Source: JBBQUP01 sp038212305 (lineage in GTDB: Bacteria; Bacteroidota; Bacteroidia; Bacteroidales; Marinilabiliaceae). From it: DNA of 64,000 nucleotides. This document shows positions 44,905-53,924 of the stretch, one piece after another. Position 1 is the stretch's first letter; each line of letters begins with the position of its first letter. The DNA lies in contig JBBQUP010000004.1 of NCBI GenBank assembly GCA_038212305.1, positions 1 to 64,000 of the forward strand. Direction: 5' to 3'. Below the pieces are notes generated by a model, which worked only from the letters and a program-made list of their open reading frames with translations, made no database searches and had not been told where the DNA came from. Made by a program: the position numbers and the translations under genes.

Positions 44905-47043
44905 TTATTTCTTTATATCAGGATATTTTATCCGAGCATGATAAATGATTTTTATTCGGCGTTTAAAAACTGATTTTATTTCAGATATTTCTTTAAAAGT
45001 AATTGGGGCTAAATCAAACTGTTTTTGTTGTATCTGATCATCAATGATAGATTCCACTAATTTATCAATCTCTTCGTCCGAGAAATTTGAGAGACTTCGA
45101 GAGGCTGCTTCTACCGAATCAGCCATCATTAAAATAGCTGTTTCTTTTGTAAATGGGGTTGGCCCAGGATATGAAAACGAAACAATATTTGGCACTCTAT
45201 CGGGGTACTTATTAATATATGAATTGTAAAAATACTTGGTTCGTGTTGTTCCTTGATGTGTTGCAATAAAATCGATAATTTGTACTGGTAATTGGTGCCG
45301 TTTTGCTAGTTTAATTCCATTCTCGATATGACTAATAATAAGTATTGCAGCTTGTTCGTAATCAATTTCATTTAATGGGTTGAAGCCTGAAACTTGATTC
45401 TCTGTAAATAATAAAGGTGCTTCCATTTTACCAATATCGTGATACATTGCTCCGGCTCTAACAAGCATTGGATTTGCTCCAATTGCATAAGCCGCTTCCT
45501 GAGCTAAATTTCCAACTTGGATTGAGTGTTGGAATGTTCCTGGTGATTTCTCAGCTAATTTTCGAAGTAAAGGATGATTCGTGTCGGATAGTTCCACTAA
45601 GGTTACATCAGATAAAAACCCAAAAACTTTTTCAAATACATAAATAGCTGGGTAGGTTAATAACAATAATCCTCCGTTAAGTGCAAATTTTCCATAAACG
45701 AATAAATCAATTTTTAATATATCCCCTTCTTGCCACAAAAATAAGGCGGTGTATAAAATAGAATAGATAATAAATATGAAAAACGAAGCACGAATTAATT
45801 GACTTCTTCGTGCCATATTAAATAAACTAAATATGGCTGTTATCCCCACTGGTATTTGAAGAAATACAAATTGGAAACTATTTTGGGCGAAAAATGAGGC
45901 TAATAGTATGGTAATTAGGTGAATAAAGAGTGCAAGTCTGGAGTCGAAAAAAGTGCGAATGGCTATTGGTAATAAAGCAAAAGGAATCACAAATACTGGG
46001 ATGTAGAAAAACGAGCTTGATAATCGGGCTAGAAAAATCATGCTAACCATTAGAAGTAAAATAAAACTTACGCTTTTATTGTTTAAATAAACGTCGTGTC
46101 TGAAAAAGTATAAAAACAGAAATACACCCGTGAAAAATGAAAGAACAATAAGCATTTGACCTATTAATATTTGAGTGTAGGCCATGCTACTTCCTATTTT
46201 GTTTTCGAATGACAGCTTATAGGATGTTAAGATTTGCATCAATTTATCATCGACCATTTCTCCTTTGTCAATAATGCGTTGTCCCGATTTTATAGCTCCA
46301 GATGTTAGCGAAATGTTTTTTAATAGGTTTTGTTTCTCCGTTTCGGAACGATTACTGTCAAAAAGAATGTTTGACCTAATGTATTTATTTAATTGTAGTT
46401 GTGATGTAAGCGATGAAACTTCAAATGATGAAGGGTTATGACTACTATTTAAAGAATCGGTTAGGAATTGGCGAATTTCATCAGAAAGCTTAATGTACGC
46501 AGTTCGCGATGTATATACCTCCCAAAGACCGTAAGGTTCAGCCATGTTGCCCGATACCACTTTAAATTCGAATGTCGATGGTGGATTAGATTCTTCTTCT
46601 GGGAGTGCAATAATCCCCGTTTTATAGAGCGCAAATAATCGTTGTTCGAGAAATTCTTTAAAAGAGGTCGAGAGCAATTTCCCTTTATATCGAGAAGCAT
46701 TTCGTAGAAAGGGAAAATCTTTTCGAATTTCGGAAAAAATGGTTGGGAAATCAGTATCGAATTCTTGAATTTCCTGAGAAACGATGGACGTATCTTTATA
46801 AAAATAAGGTCTAAAGTATTTTAATGCACTGTCACGCTCGATTTTTAGTTGTTCGTTTGTTTTGTAAATCGGGAAATCAAAATCAGATATCATAACGCCA
46901 TGTTTCCACGGGCGTCCTTTGGCAAATTCAAATTTAAATTTACCTAAGCGTGGTAACATATATATTACTATGGCAGAAGCTGCAATAAATAAAGCGATTT
47001 TAATAATCAGCTGAGAGTATTTTTTTAGTTTATCTTTAAGCAT
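44905..47043 (-). CDS. pgpH: 7TM-HD phosphohydrolase, PgpH-type cyclic di-AMP phosphodiesterase
   Basis: 712 residues from ATG 47043 (a GTG precedes it). One N-terminal TM helix is followed by a large extracellular domain (7TMR-HDED, residues about 55-285). Seven TM helices follow, then a cytoplasmic HD domain with HSIQVGNLAQEAAYAIG, AGAMYHDIGKMEAP and ISHIENG. These hold the metal-binding His and HD pairs. PgpH enzymes hydrolyse c-di-AMP, which controls K+ and osmotic balance. A c-di-AMP cyclase is not in the window. Confidence 0.92.
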   Translation of the reverse strand: MLKDKLKKYSQLIIKIALFIAASAIVIYMLPRLGKFKFEFAKGRPWKHGVMISDFDFPIYKTNEQLKIERDSALKYFRPYFYKDTSIVSQEIQEFDTDFPTIFSEIRKDFPFLRNASRYKGKLLSTSFKEFLEQRLFALYKTGIIALPEEESNPPSTFEFKVVSGNMAEPYGLWEVYTSRTAYIKLSDEIRQFLTDSLNSSHNPSSFEVSSLTSQLQLNKYIRSNILFDSNRSETEKQNLLKNISLTSGAIKSGQRIIDKGEMVDDKLMQILTSYKLSFENKIGSSMAYTQILIGQMLIVLSFFTGVFLFLYFFRHDVYLNNKSVSFILLLMVSMIFLARLSSSFFYIPVFVIPFALLPIAIRTFFDSRLALFIHLITILLASFFAQNSFQFVFLQIPVGITAIFSLFNMARRSQLIRASFFIFIIYSILYTALFLWQEGDILKIDLFVYGKFALNGGLLLLTYPAIYVFEKVFGFLSDVTLVELSDTNHPLLRKLAEKSPGTFQHSIQVGNLAQEAAYAIGANPMLVRAGAMYHDIGKMEAPLLFTENQVSGFNPLNEIDYEQAAILIISHIENGIKLAKRHQLPVQIIDFIATHQGTTRTKYFYNSYINKYPDRVPNIVSFSYPGPTPFTKETAILMMADSVEAASRSLSNFSDEEIDKLVESIIDDQIQQKQFDLAPITFKEISEIKSVFKRRIKIIYHARIKYPDIKK

Positions 47044-47198
47044 CACCTAAAATTGTTGATTTAATAGGGCAAAATACAAAAATATGTTAGAATCTATGTG
47101 TTTATATCATACAATAAAATTGATAAATAGTTGAATTGACCTCATGAAAAGTTTTTTTGACCTGAAATGAATATGTATTTTCGTAGAAACTTATTTTT

Positions 47199-47999
47199 AT
47201 GATTAATGAATCGATTTGTAACCAAGCTTTTGTAGCAATACGTAGTGAGCCAAGTGAAAAAGCTGAAATGGTTACTCAGGTTTTATTTGGTGAAACATTT
47301 AAAGTTTTAGAGTATGATGAAAATTGGGCTAAAATTCAATTGGATTTTGATGGGTATATAGGATGGATGAATAGTAAGTCAATTGCCTCTTTACCAGAAC
47401 GTGAAATATCGCTTTGGAAAAAATCAGAGACATGGGTTGTTTCTCCTTTACAAGTAAAGTTGATTCTTGAGCCCTACAAGCAAAGCATGATAGTGGCTGC
47501 TGGTAGTAGCTTTGCTTTTAATTCAAATGATCGCAATAGTTTTGTTATTGCAAACGTTGAATATTATATATCTTCAGGTGTTAATATGTCGCGAAAGAAT
47601 GTTTCGTTACAGGATGTGGCCATGTCGTTTATAAACACTCCTTATTTATGGGGAGGAAGAACTGTTTTTGGTATCGATTGTTCAGGTTTTGTGCAAACAG
47701 TTTACAAAATTCTTGGGAAAACACTACCTCGAGATGCATCTGCTCAAATTGAAATGGGTGAAACAATCAATTTTGTTGAAGAAGCTCAGCCAGGAGATCT
47801 TGCTTTTTTCGATAATGCCGAAGGTGTTATTTCTCATGTTGGTCTTTTTATGGGAAAGGGTGAGATTATTCATGCAAGCGGAAAAGTACGCGTCGATCGA
47901 ATTGATCATCAAGGGATATTTAATCAAGAGTTAAAAATTTACTCTCATAAATTGCGAGTTATTAAAAGAATTGGATTTAATAATGATATTCACTTATAA
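47199..47999 (+). CDS. NlpC/P60 cysteine peptidase with N-terminal SH3 domains
   Basis: 266 residues, no obvious signal peptide. The bacterial SH3-like region comes first (QAFVAIRSEPSEKAEMVTQVLFGE ... GYIGWMNSKS). The catalytic domain contains TPYLWGGRTVFGIDCSGFVQ (nucleophile Cys), SHVGLFMG (His) and HASGKVRVD. The layout matches dipeptidyl-peptidase VI (YkfC-like), which cuts gamma-D-Glu-diamino-acid bonds of murein peptides, often in the cytoplasm for recycling. The NUDIX gene overlaps its 3' end. Confidence 0.9.
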   Translation: MINESICNQAFVAIRSEPSEKAEMVTQVLFGETFKVLEYDENWAKIQLDFDGYIGWMNSKSIASLPEREISLWKKSETWVVSPLQVKLILEPYKQSMIVAAGSSFAFNSNDRNSFVIANVEYYISSGVNMSRKNVSLQDVAMSFINTPYLWGGRTVFGIDCSGFVQTVYKILGKTLPRDASAQIEMGETINFVEEAQPGDLAFFDNAEGVISHVGLFMGKGEIIHASGKVRVDRIDHQGIFNQELKIYSHKLRVIKRIGFNNDIHL

Positions 48000-48411
48000 T
48001 TATCCGCGTCCTTGCGTTACTGTTGATGCACTAGTTTTGAGTAAACATAATGGGGTTTGGAATATTGTGTTAATTAAGCGTAAGCAGGATCCTTTTCAAG
48101 GGAAATGGGCTTTCCCTGGTGGTTTTATGGATATGGATGAGGAATTACTAGATGCGGTTAATCGAGAATTGATGGAGGAAACAGGTATTGCTGGTTTGCA
48201 ATTAAACCTGTTTACTACCATTGGTACTGTTAATCGAGATCCTCGCCATCGAACCATTAGCGTTATATACTATGCCTTTTGTGAGTCTTTATGTGATTTA
48301 AAAGCAGGCGATGATGCTGAAAATGCCGAGTGGTTCTCTATTAATGAATTACCTGAATTAGCATTTGATCATTCACAAATACTATCTGATTTTGTTGGCA
48401 AGGAGCTATAA
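47983..48411 (+). CDS. NUDIX hydrolase
   Basis: 142 residues from ATG 47983 (a TTG four codons upstream is less likely). The NUDIX box GGFMDMDEELLDAVNRELMEETGI-type sequence follows AFP, with all consensus residues (G, E, REL-EE-G). It hydrolyses a nucleoside diphosphate linked to another group, possibly ADP-ribose; substrate not deducible. It overlaps the peptidase gene by 17 bases and converges on WbqC with a 6-base overlap. Confidence 0.9.
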   Translation: MIFTYNYPRPCVTVDALVLSKHNGVWNIVLIKRKQDPFQGKWAFPGGFMDMDEELLDAVNRELMEETGIAGLQLNLFTTIGTVNRDPRHRTISVIYYAFCESLCDLKAGDDAENAEWFSINELPELAFDHSQILSDFVGKEL

Positions 48412-49041
48412 ATCAATATAGGAATTTTTTAAAACAAGAATCGTTTCTGGACCCTTGTTGAAAAGCAAATCAATAATACTTAAGTTTTTACGGAAGCCAT
48501 GTTTAATTTCAAATACTTGTCTATATCGATGTGAAATGTAATTTTTGTCAATTGATTCTTCAATATTTTTTGGGCTTATTACTTCTCTCAAATCAATTTT
48601 ATCTTCAGGAACTTGAGCATATGCATCTGTTTTGTTGATAACTAGCTTGATGTCTAATAATTCTCCAATTAAGCTAGTTAGTAAGTCGTTATAGTCAATC
48701 AGAAAATCGAATTTTTGATGATAGAAGGGAGCAAAATCATCCATGTAATACTCGAAATAGGGCGATGAATTATATGCTGATAGGATGCATTTCCAGTGCA
48801 ATGATTGCCAGGGCGTGTCGTATGAAATCCGTATATCTCGAGTGTATGTTTTGTTAAATTGTTTTAGAATAGGAATAATTAATAATTGTGTTCCATTTGC
48901 ACCATCAATAATGCACCTGTTTCGGTAGGTCTGTTTTTGGTAGTGGCAGTATTGCTCGACAATACAACCCCGAGAGTGGAATAAATGAGAAAAGTATTGT
49001 ATTGGTCCTAAATAGTTTGTTGAAAGTAATGGCTGCTGCAT
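48406..49041 (-). CDS. WbqC-family protein
   Basis: 211 residues. The family signature LLSTNYLGPIQYFSHL, YQKQTYRNRCIIDGANGTQLLIIPI and the downstream YNSSPYFEYYMDDF are clear. WbqC-like proteins are associated with surface polysaccharide gene sets and may act as acyl- or glycyl-type transferases; the exact reaction is not settled. Here it stands next to the signal peptidase genes rather than in a sugar cluster, a placement seen in Bacteroidota. Confidence 0.85.
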   Translation of the reverse strand: MQQPLLSTNYLGPIQYFSHLFHSRGCIVEQYCHYQKQTYRNRCIIDGANGTQLLIIPILKQFNKTYTRDIRISYDTPWQSLHWKCILSAYNSSPYFEYYMDDFAPFYHQKFDFLIDYNDLLTSLIGELLDIKLVINKTDAYAQVPEDKIDLREVISPKNIEESIDKNYISHRYRQVFEIKHGFRKNLSIIDLLFNKGPETILVLKNSYIDL

Positions 49042-49066
49042 TTGATAATACTACTGTATTTTTTGG

Positions 49067-50233
49067 TTAATTGAAATGTACCCGTTTTTGTGAAATTCCT
49101 ATAATGTGATTTTCGGGTAAAAAACCCCAGTATCTGCTATCGTATGAATGAGGTAGGTTGTCGCCCAAAACCCAGTAGTAATTCATTTTAAAACAGTAGG
49201 TTGTGCTTTCTTTGCCATTGATATATATTTTTTCCGCGTTTATTTTTAACGAATTGTTTTCATAAACTTCAATAATTCTGCTATATATCAATAAGTTATG
49301 TGGAGTAAGATTGATGGTCATTCCTTTTGCTGGTACAATTAAAGGGCCTAAATTATCGATGTTCCATAAATAAGTATGAGGGAAAATGTTAGGATCTGGG
49401 AAGTTCTTTTCTAACGAATAGGGTACAATTAAATTGGTCGGTATTTGATTCGCCTCTTCAACAGTGAGTTCAATAATTGAATCTTTTTTAAATACATATT
49501 TAGCATAAGGTTTAATGCTTAGTTTGTTTAATTGCGGAATGGCCTGATTGGAAACCATCTTAAATTTTCGAATTGCTGTTGCAGTTAGATTTGTATGTTT
49601 TTGATTTACCAATAACTGACTCATTTTTATTTGAATTGTGTCAAGGGGTAATCCTATTAATCTTTTTACATAGCGTGTTCGGTGATCTACACTTTTATAG
49701 GCTTTTTTATTCCAAATTATTTCTCGTGAGGCCAATTGATTTAAGCTTAATTGTCGTTTTAAAGAGTAATAACTCTCGGTGGGGTGTTTAACTAAAAGTG
49801 TGTCTCCCTCTGGGAAATTAAATATAATTAAATCATTTTGTTTAAGTTTTGTACTGCCCCAAGCTCTAAAATACTGATCCGGAGTATTGGGTGATCTGCG
49901 GGGTCCCATTAATAGTTTATTAATCACCACTACATCTCCTGAGTTCAATGATTTTTCCATGGATGATGATGGCATTCGAAATATGTCGACAACAAATGTT
50001 TTAGTGAAATAAACTAGGATAGAGGCAACAAATACAACAAAAATCCATTTCACATATTTATATAATATTGGATAGTTTATCCTGATTAACTGAAGGTTAG
50101 TAATATTAGTTGGGATTGAAATTAAAGCCACGACAATTAAATATGCACCAAATACAAACCATGCTTTTAGCCAAATAAAGATAATTGAGAGTATTAATGT
50201 TAATACTAGCACGGTTATTCTTAAATGCTTCAT
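49067..50233 (-). CDS. lepB: Signal peptidase I, paralogue 1
   Basis: 388 residues. N-terminal TM helices precede the catalytic Ser in FRMPSSSMEKSL and the general-base Lys in YVKRLIGLPLDTI. The last box is LGDNLPHSYDSRYWGF. The sequence is longer than E. coli LepB because of an insertion of about 100 residues between boxes. It removes signal peptides at the outer face of the inner membrane. This copy diverges from the second one at box E (GDNLPHSYDSR rather than GDNRHKSADAR). Confidence 0.92.
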   Translation of the reverse strand: MKHLRITVLVLTLILSIIFIWLKAWFVFGAYLIVVALISIPTNITNLQLIRINYPILYKYVKWIFVVFVASILVYFTKTFVVDIFRMPSSSMEKSLNSGDVVVINKLLMGPRRSPNTPDQYFRAWGSTKLKQNDLIIFNFPEGDTLLVKHPTESYYSLKRQLSLNQLASREIIWNKKAYKSVDHRTRYVKRLIGLPLDTIQIKMSQLLVNQKHTNLTATAIRKFKMVSNQAIPQLNKLSIKPYAKYVFKKDSIIELTVEEANQIPTNLIVPYSLEKNFPDPNIFPHTYLWNIDNLGPLIVPAKGMTINLTPHNLLIYSRIIEVYENNSLKINAEKIYINGKESTTYCFKMNYYWVLGDNLPHSYDSRYWGFLPENHIIGISQKRVHFN

Positions 50234-50319
50234 ATTAAATAGAGTTAATTAAATTTCAATTTCTTTGATTATAAACTCTTGAATTTAATTGGGTTAAAGT
50301 AAAGGCAAATAATGAGAGT

Positions 50320-50344
50320 GAAAAAAGCCCCTTGCGAGGCTTGT
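50320..50344 (-). terminator. Weak terminator between the two lepB genes
   Basis: Reading the minus strand, a short AGCCT / GGGCT hairpin with six T follows the stop of the upstream lepB. Partial read-through to the second lepB is likely. Confidence 0.45.
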
Positions 50345-50346
50345 AA

Positions 50347-51777
50347 TTAGTTTGAATTGGCCATTTTAAAGAATCTATTCCATCGAATATTCATTGGGAA
50401 TGATTTGTCTTTATCTAACGATAACCACACTAAGACTGGCGATCCAACAACGTGATCTTCAGGCACAAAGCCCCAGTATCTAGCATCGGCTGACTTATGT
50501 CGATTATCCCCTAACATAAAATAGTAATCCATCTTAAATGTATAGGTTGATGCTAGCTTGTCGTTTATATAAATCTGATTGTTTTTAACCTCTAATTTGT
50601 TTCCTTCGTAAGCTGTAATGACACGATCATAAATCACTAAGTTGGTCATGTTAATATCCACTGTCGCACCCTTTTTCGGAATCCAAAGTGGGCCGTAGTT
50701 ATCGCGACTCCAAGGATAGTCAGCACTATAAGGAAAGACAGACATGCCTGTTGAGTCGGGCTGAAGCTCCGTTAATTCGAAGTGAGTTATGGTTTTTACT
50801 TGATTTAGCTGTGCAGCCTTTTCACTTGTTAAAGGCAAATAGTATTGAGAAACAAACGATCCATCTTTCTTATCATCATCGGAAATACCAAAGTTCGAGA
50901 AGAATTCATTCGATAAAGGTGTTCCATCAGTAATAATTTGATAATTGTGTTGAATGTTTTTTGGATTTTCGGCTACAATTCCGTTAATGTATATTTGATT
51001 ATGTCGAATCTCAAAAGTATCCCCAGGCAGAGCTACACATCTTTTTACATAGTTCTCTCTTCTGTCAACTGGGCGGTACATGATTTTACCATATATTTGA
51101 GGATTTGCTGCTATTTCTGATCGGCCAACCGACATCAAGAATTGATTTTGTTCCCAAACGCTATTATATGTTTTACCTTTTATAAGATTGGGGTTTTGAG
51201 CAACCATATATCTTCCACCATCTCGTGAAAGATTATAAATATCTGGATTTTGTTGTAATTCAGCTATTGTGTCGCCTGCAGCAAAGTTAAATACGACTAT
51301 GTCGTTGTGTTTAATCTTGCCAAAACCAGTTAATCGTTTGTAATCCCATTTTGGCCATTCGGTATATGATTTTGTATTAATTATGGGGAATGTGTTTTGA
51401 ACCAACGGGAATGCTAATGGTGTATTGGGCATTCGTGGTCCATAACTTAATTTGCTAACAAAAAGAAAATCGCCTACTAATAGTGATTTCTCAAGAGATG
51501 AAGTTGGGATTTTGTAGTTCTGAAAGAAAAACAGATTTATAATATAAACTGCCACGAGTGCAAAAATGATGGCATCGAGCCATTCAGCAATAAATCCTGG
51601 TTTTTTGTCTTGGGTTTTCGAAATATAGGGGATCTTTTTTGTGATATAAATGTCAAAAACTAATGGTAGTCCTAGTAATAACCAAAAACTCCCAATCCAT
51701 AAAACCATTAGTAAGTATAGTAAGGAAGCTATTCCAAACTTGATCCAATTTTTTTTTGATGCTTTTATTTCTATCAT
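50347..51777 (-). CDS. lepB: Signal peptidase I, paralogue 2
   Basis: 476 residues. Catalytic Ser in IPTSSLEKSLLVGDF, Lys in YVKRCVALPGDTFEIR, and box E MLGDNRHKSADARYWGFV, closer to the classical consensus than paralogue 1. Several N-terminal TM helices are visible (FGIASLLYLLMVLWIGSFWLLLG). A long insertion gives the size typical of Bacteroidota. dapB lies just upstream, 52 bases away. Confidence 0.94.
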   Translation of the reverse strand: MIEIKASKKNWIKFGIASLLYLLMVLWIGSFWLLLGLPLVFDIYITKKIPYISKTQDKKPGFIAEWLDAIIFALVAVYIINLFFFQNYKIPTSSLEKSLLVGDFLFVSKLSYGPRMPNTPLAFPLVQNTFPIINTKSYTEWPKWDYKRLTGFGKIKHNDIVVFNFAAGDTIAELQQNPDIYNLSRDGGRYMVAQNPNLIKGKTYNSVWEQNQFLMSVGRSEIAANPQIYGKIMYRPVDRRENYVKRCVALPGDTFEIRHNQIYINGIVAENPKNIQHNYQIITDGTPLSNEFFSNFGISDDDKKDGSFVSQYYLPLTSEKAAQLNQVKTITHFELTELQPDSTGMSVFPYSADYPWSRDNYGPLWIPKKGATVDINMTNLVIYDRVITAYEGNKLEVKNNQIYINDKLASTYTFKMDYYFMLGDNRHKSADARYWGFVPEDHVVGSPVLVWLSLDKDKSFPMNIRWNRFFKMANSN

Positions 51778-51828
51778 CGACGTGAGTATAAAATAAGTTT
51801 TATGTGTTGGTTTATTTGTTAGTAGAAA

Positions 51829-52545
51829 TTATAAGTTTAAAAGATCCTGCATTCCAAGAAATCCTTTATGGTTTTTTAAATATTCGGCTGCCATTACTGC
51901 ACCTAAGGCGAAGCCTTGGCGGGATTTTGCGCTGTGATGAATCACAATTTCATCTACATCTGATTCGTATTTAATGGTGTGTATGCCTGGCACTTCACCT
52001 TCTCTGAGGGCAGTTATGACTAAATCATTGGGTTTATCGGAATGATCAAGTACCCAATTTGATTTAGGAGTGTAGTTTTCAATAATACCATCAGCTAATG
52101 TAATGGCCGTGCCGCTGGGGGCATCTTTTTTTTGTGTGTGATGCACCTCTGTTATTGTTACATCATAACCATTGGAGCCATTCATTAATTTGGCAAGGTA
52201 TTTATTGACTGCGAAGAATATGTTTACACCTAAACTGAAATTGGATGCATAAAAAAATGTTTGCCCTTGAGTAGCGCATGCATTTTTTATTTCATCTAGT
52301 TTATTCAACCAGCCAGTAGTGCCAGCTACAACAGGGATATTGTGCTTAAAACAATTTTGGTAATTGTTGTATGCAGCTTCGGGGATGGTAAATTCAATAG
52401 CAGCATCAGCTGATTTAAATGCATTATCATCAAAACTATCGGTGGTGTTTATGTCAATACGAGAAACAATGTTATGCCCGCGAGCAATGGCAATTTTTTC
52501 GATTTCCTTGCCCATTTTCCCATAACCTATTAATGCAATGTTCAT
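51829..52545 (-). CDS. dapB: 4-hydroxy-tetrahydrodipicolinate reductase
   Basis: 238 residues. NAD(P)H site IALIGYGKMGKEIE, substrate site TEVHHTQKKDAPSGTA with the catalytic His and Lys, and GTTGW all present. It makes tetrahydrodipicolinate for lysine and meso-DAP, the latter being the cross-link acceptor used by L,D-transpeptidases. The gene order dapB-lepB-lepB-wbqC is the kind of cluster found in Bacteroidota. Confidence 0.96.
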   Translation of the reverse strand: MNIALIGYGKMGKEIEKIAIARGHNIVSRIDINTTDSFDDNAFKSADAAIEFTIPEAAYNNYQNCFKHNIPVVAGTTGWLNKLDEIKNACATQGQTFFYASNFSLGVNIFFAVNKYLAKLMNGSNGYDVTITEVHHTQKKDAPSGTAITLADGIIENYTPKSNWVLDHSDKPNDLVITALREGEVPGIHTIKYESDVDEIVIHHSAKSRQGFALGAVMAAEYLKNHKGFLGMQDLLNL

Positions 52546-52621
52546 ATTTTCAGTAGGTAATTGTTAATTGTATAGTAAATATTTATGACAAAGATAAAAA
52601 AATGCTCATGGAAATAACAAC

Positions 52622-52657
52622 AAAAATGCCACCCTAAATTGGATGGCATTTTCAGTA
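52622..52657 (-). terminator. Terminator of the thrS-infC-rpmI-rplT operon
   Basis: Minus strand: AAAATGCCATCC, seven-base loop, GGGTGGCATTTTTG. It lies 16 bases after the rplT stop. Confidence 0.88.
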
Positions 52658-52672
52658 TATTTCAAGGTGCAA

Positions 52673-53023
52673 TTAAGCAGCCATTGCTTTTTTCAACACA
52701 GCTTTAAACGCTTCTGGGTGGTTCATAGCTAAATCGGCTAAAACTTTGCGGTTTATTTCGATGTTAGCTTTAGCAATTAATCCCATTAATTTACTGTATG
52801 AAAGTCCCTCGAGGCGAGCAGCAGCGTTGATACGCATAATCCACAAAGCTCTGAAATGGCCTTTCTTTTTCTTCCGGTCACGGTAAGCATACTGTTGACC
52901 TTTCTCCCAAGTGTTCTTGGCTACTGTCCAAACATTTTTTCTTCTTCCGTAGTAACCACGGGTTTCTTTAAGCAGTTTTTTACGTCTTTCGCGTGACGCT
53001 ACTGAATTTACCGATCTAGGCAT
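52673..53023 (-). CDS. rplT: Large ribosomal subunit protein bL20
   Basis: 116 residues, normal length. The start PRSVNSVASRERRKKLLKETRGYYGRR and the later ALWIMRINAAARLEGLSYSKLM are diagnostic. It binds 23S rRNA early in assembly. Last gene of the operon. Confidence 0.98.
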   Translation of the reverse strand: MPRSVNSVASRERRKKLLKETRGYYGRRKNVWTVAKNTWEKGQQYAYRDRKKKKGHFRALWIMRINAAARLEGLSYSKLMGLIAKANIEINRKVLADLAMNHPEAFKAVLKKAMAA

Positions 53024-53123
53024 TTTTTCTGATTTTCGAATGGTTAGCGTCCCTTTTTAAGGATCTTATTAGCTAAATCATTCCAGTTAAACAATAAAAT
53101 TGTTGAATCTTTAACGAACTCAA

Positions 53124-53318
53124 TTAGATGGTCAAAAGCAACTTGATGTTTGTAACATCAGCTGGATGAACAAGTGCTGAGTAAGTAAGATTTCTTTTAC
53201 GCTTGGTGCTTTTTTTAGTCAAAATGTGACGTTTGAAAGCATGCTTGCGTTTGATTTTTCCAGTTCCGGTAATTGTAAAGCGTTTTTTCGCTCCGGAATT
53301 AGTTTTCATCTTAGGCAT
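53124..53318 (-). CDS. rpmI: Large ribosomal subunit protein bL35
   Basis: 64 residues, normal length, very basic: MPKMKTNSGAKKRFTITGTG and the KRKHAFKRHILTKKSTKRKRNL-type stretch. It sits between infC and rplT as in most bacteria. Confidence 0.98.
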   Translation of the reverse strand: MPKMKTNSGAKKRFTITGTGKIKRKHAFKRHILTKKSTKRKRNLTYSALVHPADVTNIKLLLTI

Positions 53319-53349
53319 TGTGGAAATATATTAATTGGTTTAAAAAAAC

Positions 53350-53904
53350 TTATTTCGATTTCTTTAATGATTTAGGAGAAAGCGTTATAATCATTCGCTT
53401 ACCTTCTAATTGGGGCAATTGTTCAACTTTACCCAACTCTTCTAAATCATTAGCAAAGCGTAAAAGTAAAATTTCACCTTGTTCTTTAAATAGGATTGAT
53501 CGTCCTTTGAAAAAAACGTAAGCTTTAACTTTTGAGCCTTCTTGTAGAAATTTCTCAGCATGTTTAAGTTTAAATAGATAATCATGGTCGTCGGTTTGAG
53601 GTCCAAATCTTATCTCTTTAACTACTACTTTTATTGTATTTGCTTTAATCTCCTTGGCACGTCGTTTTTGTTGATAGATGAACTTTTGAACATCAATAAT
53701 TCGACATACCGGGGGGTCAGCATTTGGAGATATTTCTACAAGATCAAGTTCTTGATCGTCAGCTATTTTTAGAGCTTCTGAAATGGTAAAAACCCCCGGA
53801 TTTTCGATGTTATCACCTACGAGCCTAACTTTAGGAACACGAATTTGTTCGTTTAATCTAAATTTTAGCTCTTCTTTGGGGGAGCTTGCTGGTTTTCTCA
53901 AAAT
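53350..53904 (-). CDS. infC: Translation initiation factor IF-3, AUU start codon
   Basis: 184 residues from an ATT at 53902-53904. The N-domain (RLNEQIRVPKVRLVGDN, ALKIADDQELDLVEISPNADPPVCRI) and C-domain (KEIRFGPQTDDHDYLFKLKHAEKFL) are complete. No ATG is available. The frame offers ATT followed by TTG. The ATT stands 8 bases after a perfect AGGAGG, while the TTG is 11 bases away. IF-3 of E. coli starts at AUU and uses this to repress itself, so the ATT is the better choice. It is the second gene after thrS, 20 bases downstream. Confidence 0.93.
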   Translation of the reverse strand: MLRKPASSPKEELKFRLNEQIRVPKVRLVGDNIENPGVFTISEALKIADDQELDLVEISPNADPPVCRIIDVQKFIYQQKRRAKEIKANTIKVVVKEIRFGPQTDDHDYLFKLKHAEKFLQEGSKVKAYVFFKGRSILFKEQGEILLLRFANDLEELGKVEQLPQLEGKRMIITLSPKSLKKSK

Positions 53905-53912
53905 TCTTTAAT

Positions 53913-53918
53913 CCTCCT
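53913..53918 (-). promoter_or_regulatory. Perfect Shine-Dalgarno of infC
   Basis: AGGAGG on the minus strand with 8-base spacing to the ATT start. Bacteroidota messages usually lack such sites, so its presence here decides the start and suggests control at initiation. Confidence 0.8.
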
Positions 53919-53924
53919 AATTTG

